A stretch of DNA of 50,038 nucleotides, from IMG/VR virus record IMGVR_UViG_3300042890_000639, positions 1 to 50,038 of that record. The stretch is one strand, 5' to 3'. This stretch comes from a virus. The notes beneath the pieces are model-generated. The model ran no database searches. It saw only the letters and a program-made list of their open reading frames with translations, and was not told where the DNA came from. The translations under genes and the position numbers were made by a program. Positions within the stretch are counted from its first letter, which is position 1. Every line of letters begins with the position of its first letter. This document shows, in pieces, positions 49,578 through 50,038 of the stretch.

Positions 49578-50038
49578 GCACCGAGGATTGCTGTCCCGAA
49601 GCCGTACTCGTCGAGACTCAGGCGCTCCTCGTCGTCGAGGACGACTGCTCGGTTATTGTCGAGGTTACGAGTGGCGCACAGGGCGACCCCGGACCAACAG
49701 GACCAACAGGACCACAGGGCGCTACTGGTCCTACTGGTCCGATCGGTCCGACAGGAGCGCAAGGCGAGACGGGTCCTACGGGTCCTACGGGCGCGGTAGG
49801 GGCGACAGGACCACAAGGCATACAAGGCGTCACAGGACCTACGGGTCCTCAAGGTATCCAAGGCGTCACAGGACCGACAGGCTCACAGGGCATACAAGGA
49901 CCAACGGGACCAACAGGACCACAAGGCGAGACTGGTCCTACTGGCTCGGTTGGTCCGACGGGTCCGACAGGGCTCACGGGCGCTACGGGTCCACAGGGCG
50001 TAACGGGACCGACTGGTCCTACAGGCGCACAGGGTCCG
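49574..50038 (+). CDS. Collagen-like tail fibre, 5' part (continues at 161)
   Basis: The frame starts at TTG 49574 within the previous stop (TTGA) and runs to the window end. About 35 non-collagen residues ([19 protein letters not shown] start) are followed by Gly-X-Y repeats. It is exactly 155 codons to the last base, and the frame continues at position 161 after the terminal repeat, giving a 745-residue fibre. The N-terminus presumably attaches to the tail via the preceding BppU-like protein. Confidence 0.85.
   Translation, partial: MSTEDCCPEAVLVETQALLVVEDDCSVIVEVTSGAQGDPGPTGPTGPQGATGPTGPIGPTGAQGETGPTGPTGAVGATGPQGIQGVTGPTGPQGIQGVTGPTGSQGIQGPTGPTGPQGETGPTGSVGPTGPTGLTGATGPQGVTGPTGPTGAQGP
49879..50038. 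repeat. Terminal direct repeat, right copy
   Basis: Matches 1-160 with one mismatch (A at 49912, C at 34). See the left copy for its meaning. Confidence 0.85.

Noticed and set aside
1-50038. Integrase, CI-type repressor, tRNA genes, CRISPR array or insertion sequence
   Set aside because: None found; the repeats present are collagen codons and promoter cassettes.

Overview
The window looks like one essentially complete siphophage genome. Its first 160 bases recur as its last 160 with a single mismatch, so the map closes into a circle of about 49.9 kb, with the join inside a collagen-like fibre gene. Almost every gene is on the + strand and packed with 4-base ATGA/GTGA overlaps. GTG/TTG starts, many apparently leaderless mRNAs (a TANNNT box 6-8 bases before the start codon), an Rpf-like muralytic enzyme, a lipoprotein and ReqiPepy6/mycobacteriophage-like tail and accessory families all point to an actinobacterial host; the genus cannot be told. 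I see no integrase, recognisable immunity repressor, DNA polymerase, primase or helicase, and no tRNA.

Layout. 27213-29341 holds a putative small and the large terminase. 29358-33757 is an accessory block with a DpdA-like DNA 7-deazaguanine transglycosylase and an Rpf-like enzyme. 33799-37509 holds the portal and a MuF-like head protein fused to a metallopeptidase. 37512-40129 is a lysis/envelope block (PA14 secreted protein, small membrane proteins, lipoprotein, M15 endolysin). 40294-42366 holds small genes and a methyltransferase-like protein. 42435-49577 holds the capsid protease, major capsid, tail tube and connectors. The collagen-like fibre crosses the window ends. 1933-13352 holds fibres, a glycosyltransferase, tail chaperones with a -1 frameshift, tape measure, tail tip and collar fibres. 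13478-21598 is the early/recombination region (SprT-like zincin, ERF annealase, HNH, DNA methyltransferase). 21812-26998 ends in a DNA base hypermodification operon.

How it works together. The most notable system is a tightly overlapped operon (22645-26998): HTH protein, ParB-like protein, TET/JBP-type 2-oxoglutarate dioxygenase, alpha-glutamyl/putrescinyl-thymine pyrophosphorylase-like transferase, PLP fold-type II enzyme and P-loop kinase. This is the gene complement expected for post-replicative thymine oxidation, phosphorylation, amino-acid substitution and trimming. A DpdA plus DUF6884-like pair (29706-30967) adds a possible second, guanine-directed modification, and an amino-methyltransferase (19359-20414) a third. 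I found no GGCC tetranucleotide in the window although hundreds would be expected, which also speaks of strong restriction pressure.

Regulation. Seven promoters share a TTGACA-like -35, a 17-base spacer occupied by the palindrome CCGACTCGAGTCGG, and a TANNNT -10; five of them place the start codon exactly where transcription should begin. This looks like a phage-wide operator/promoter cassette whose DNA-binding protein is unknown.
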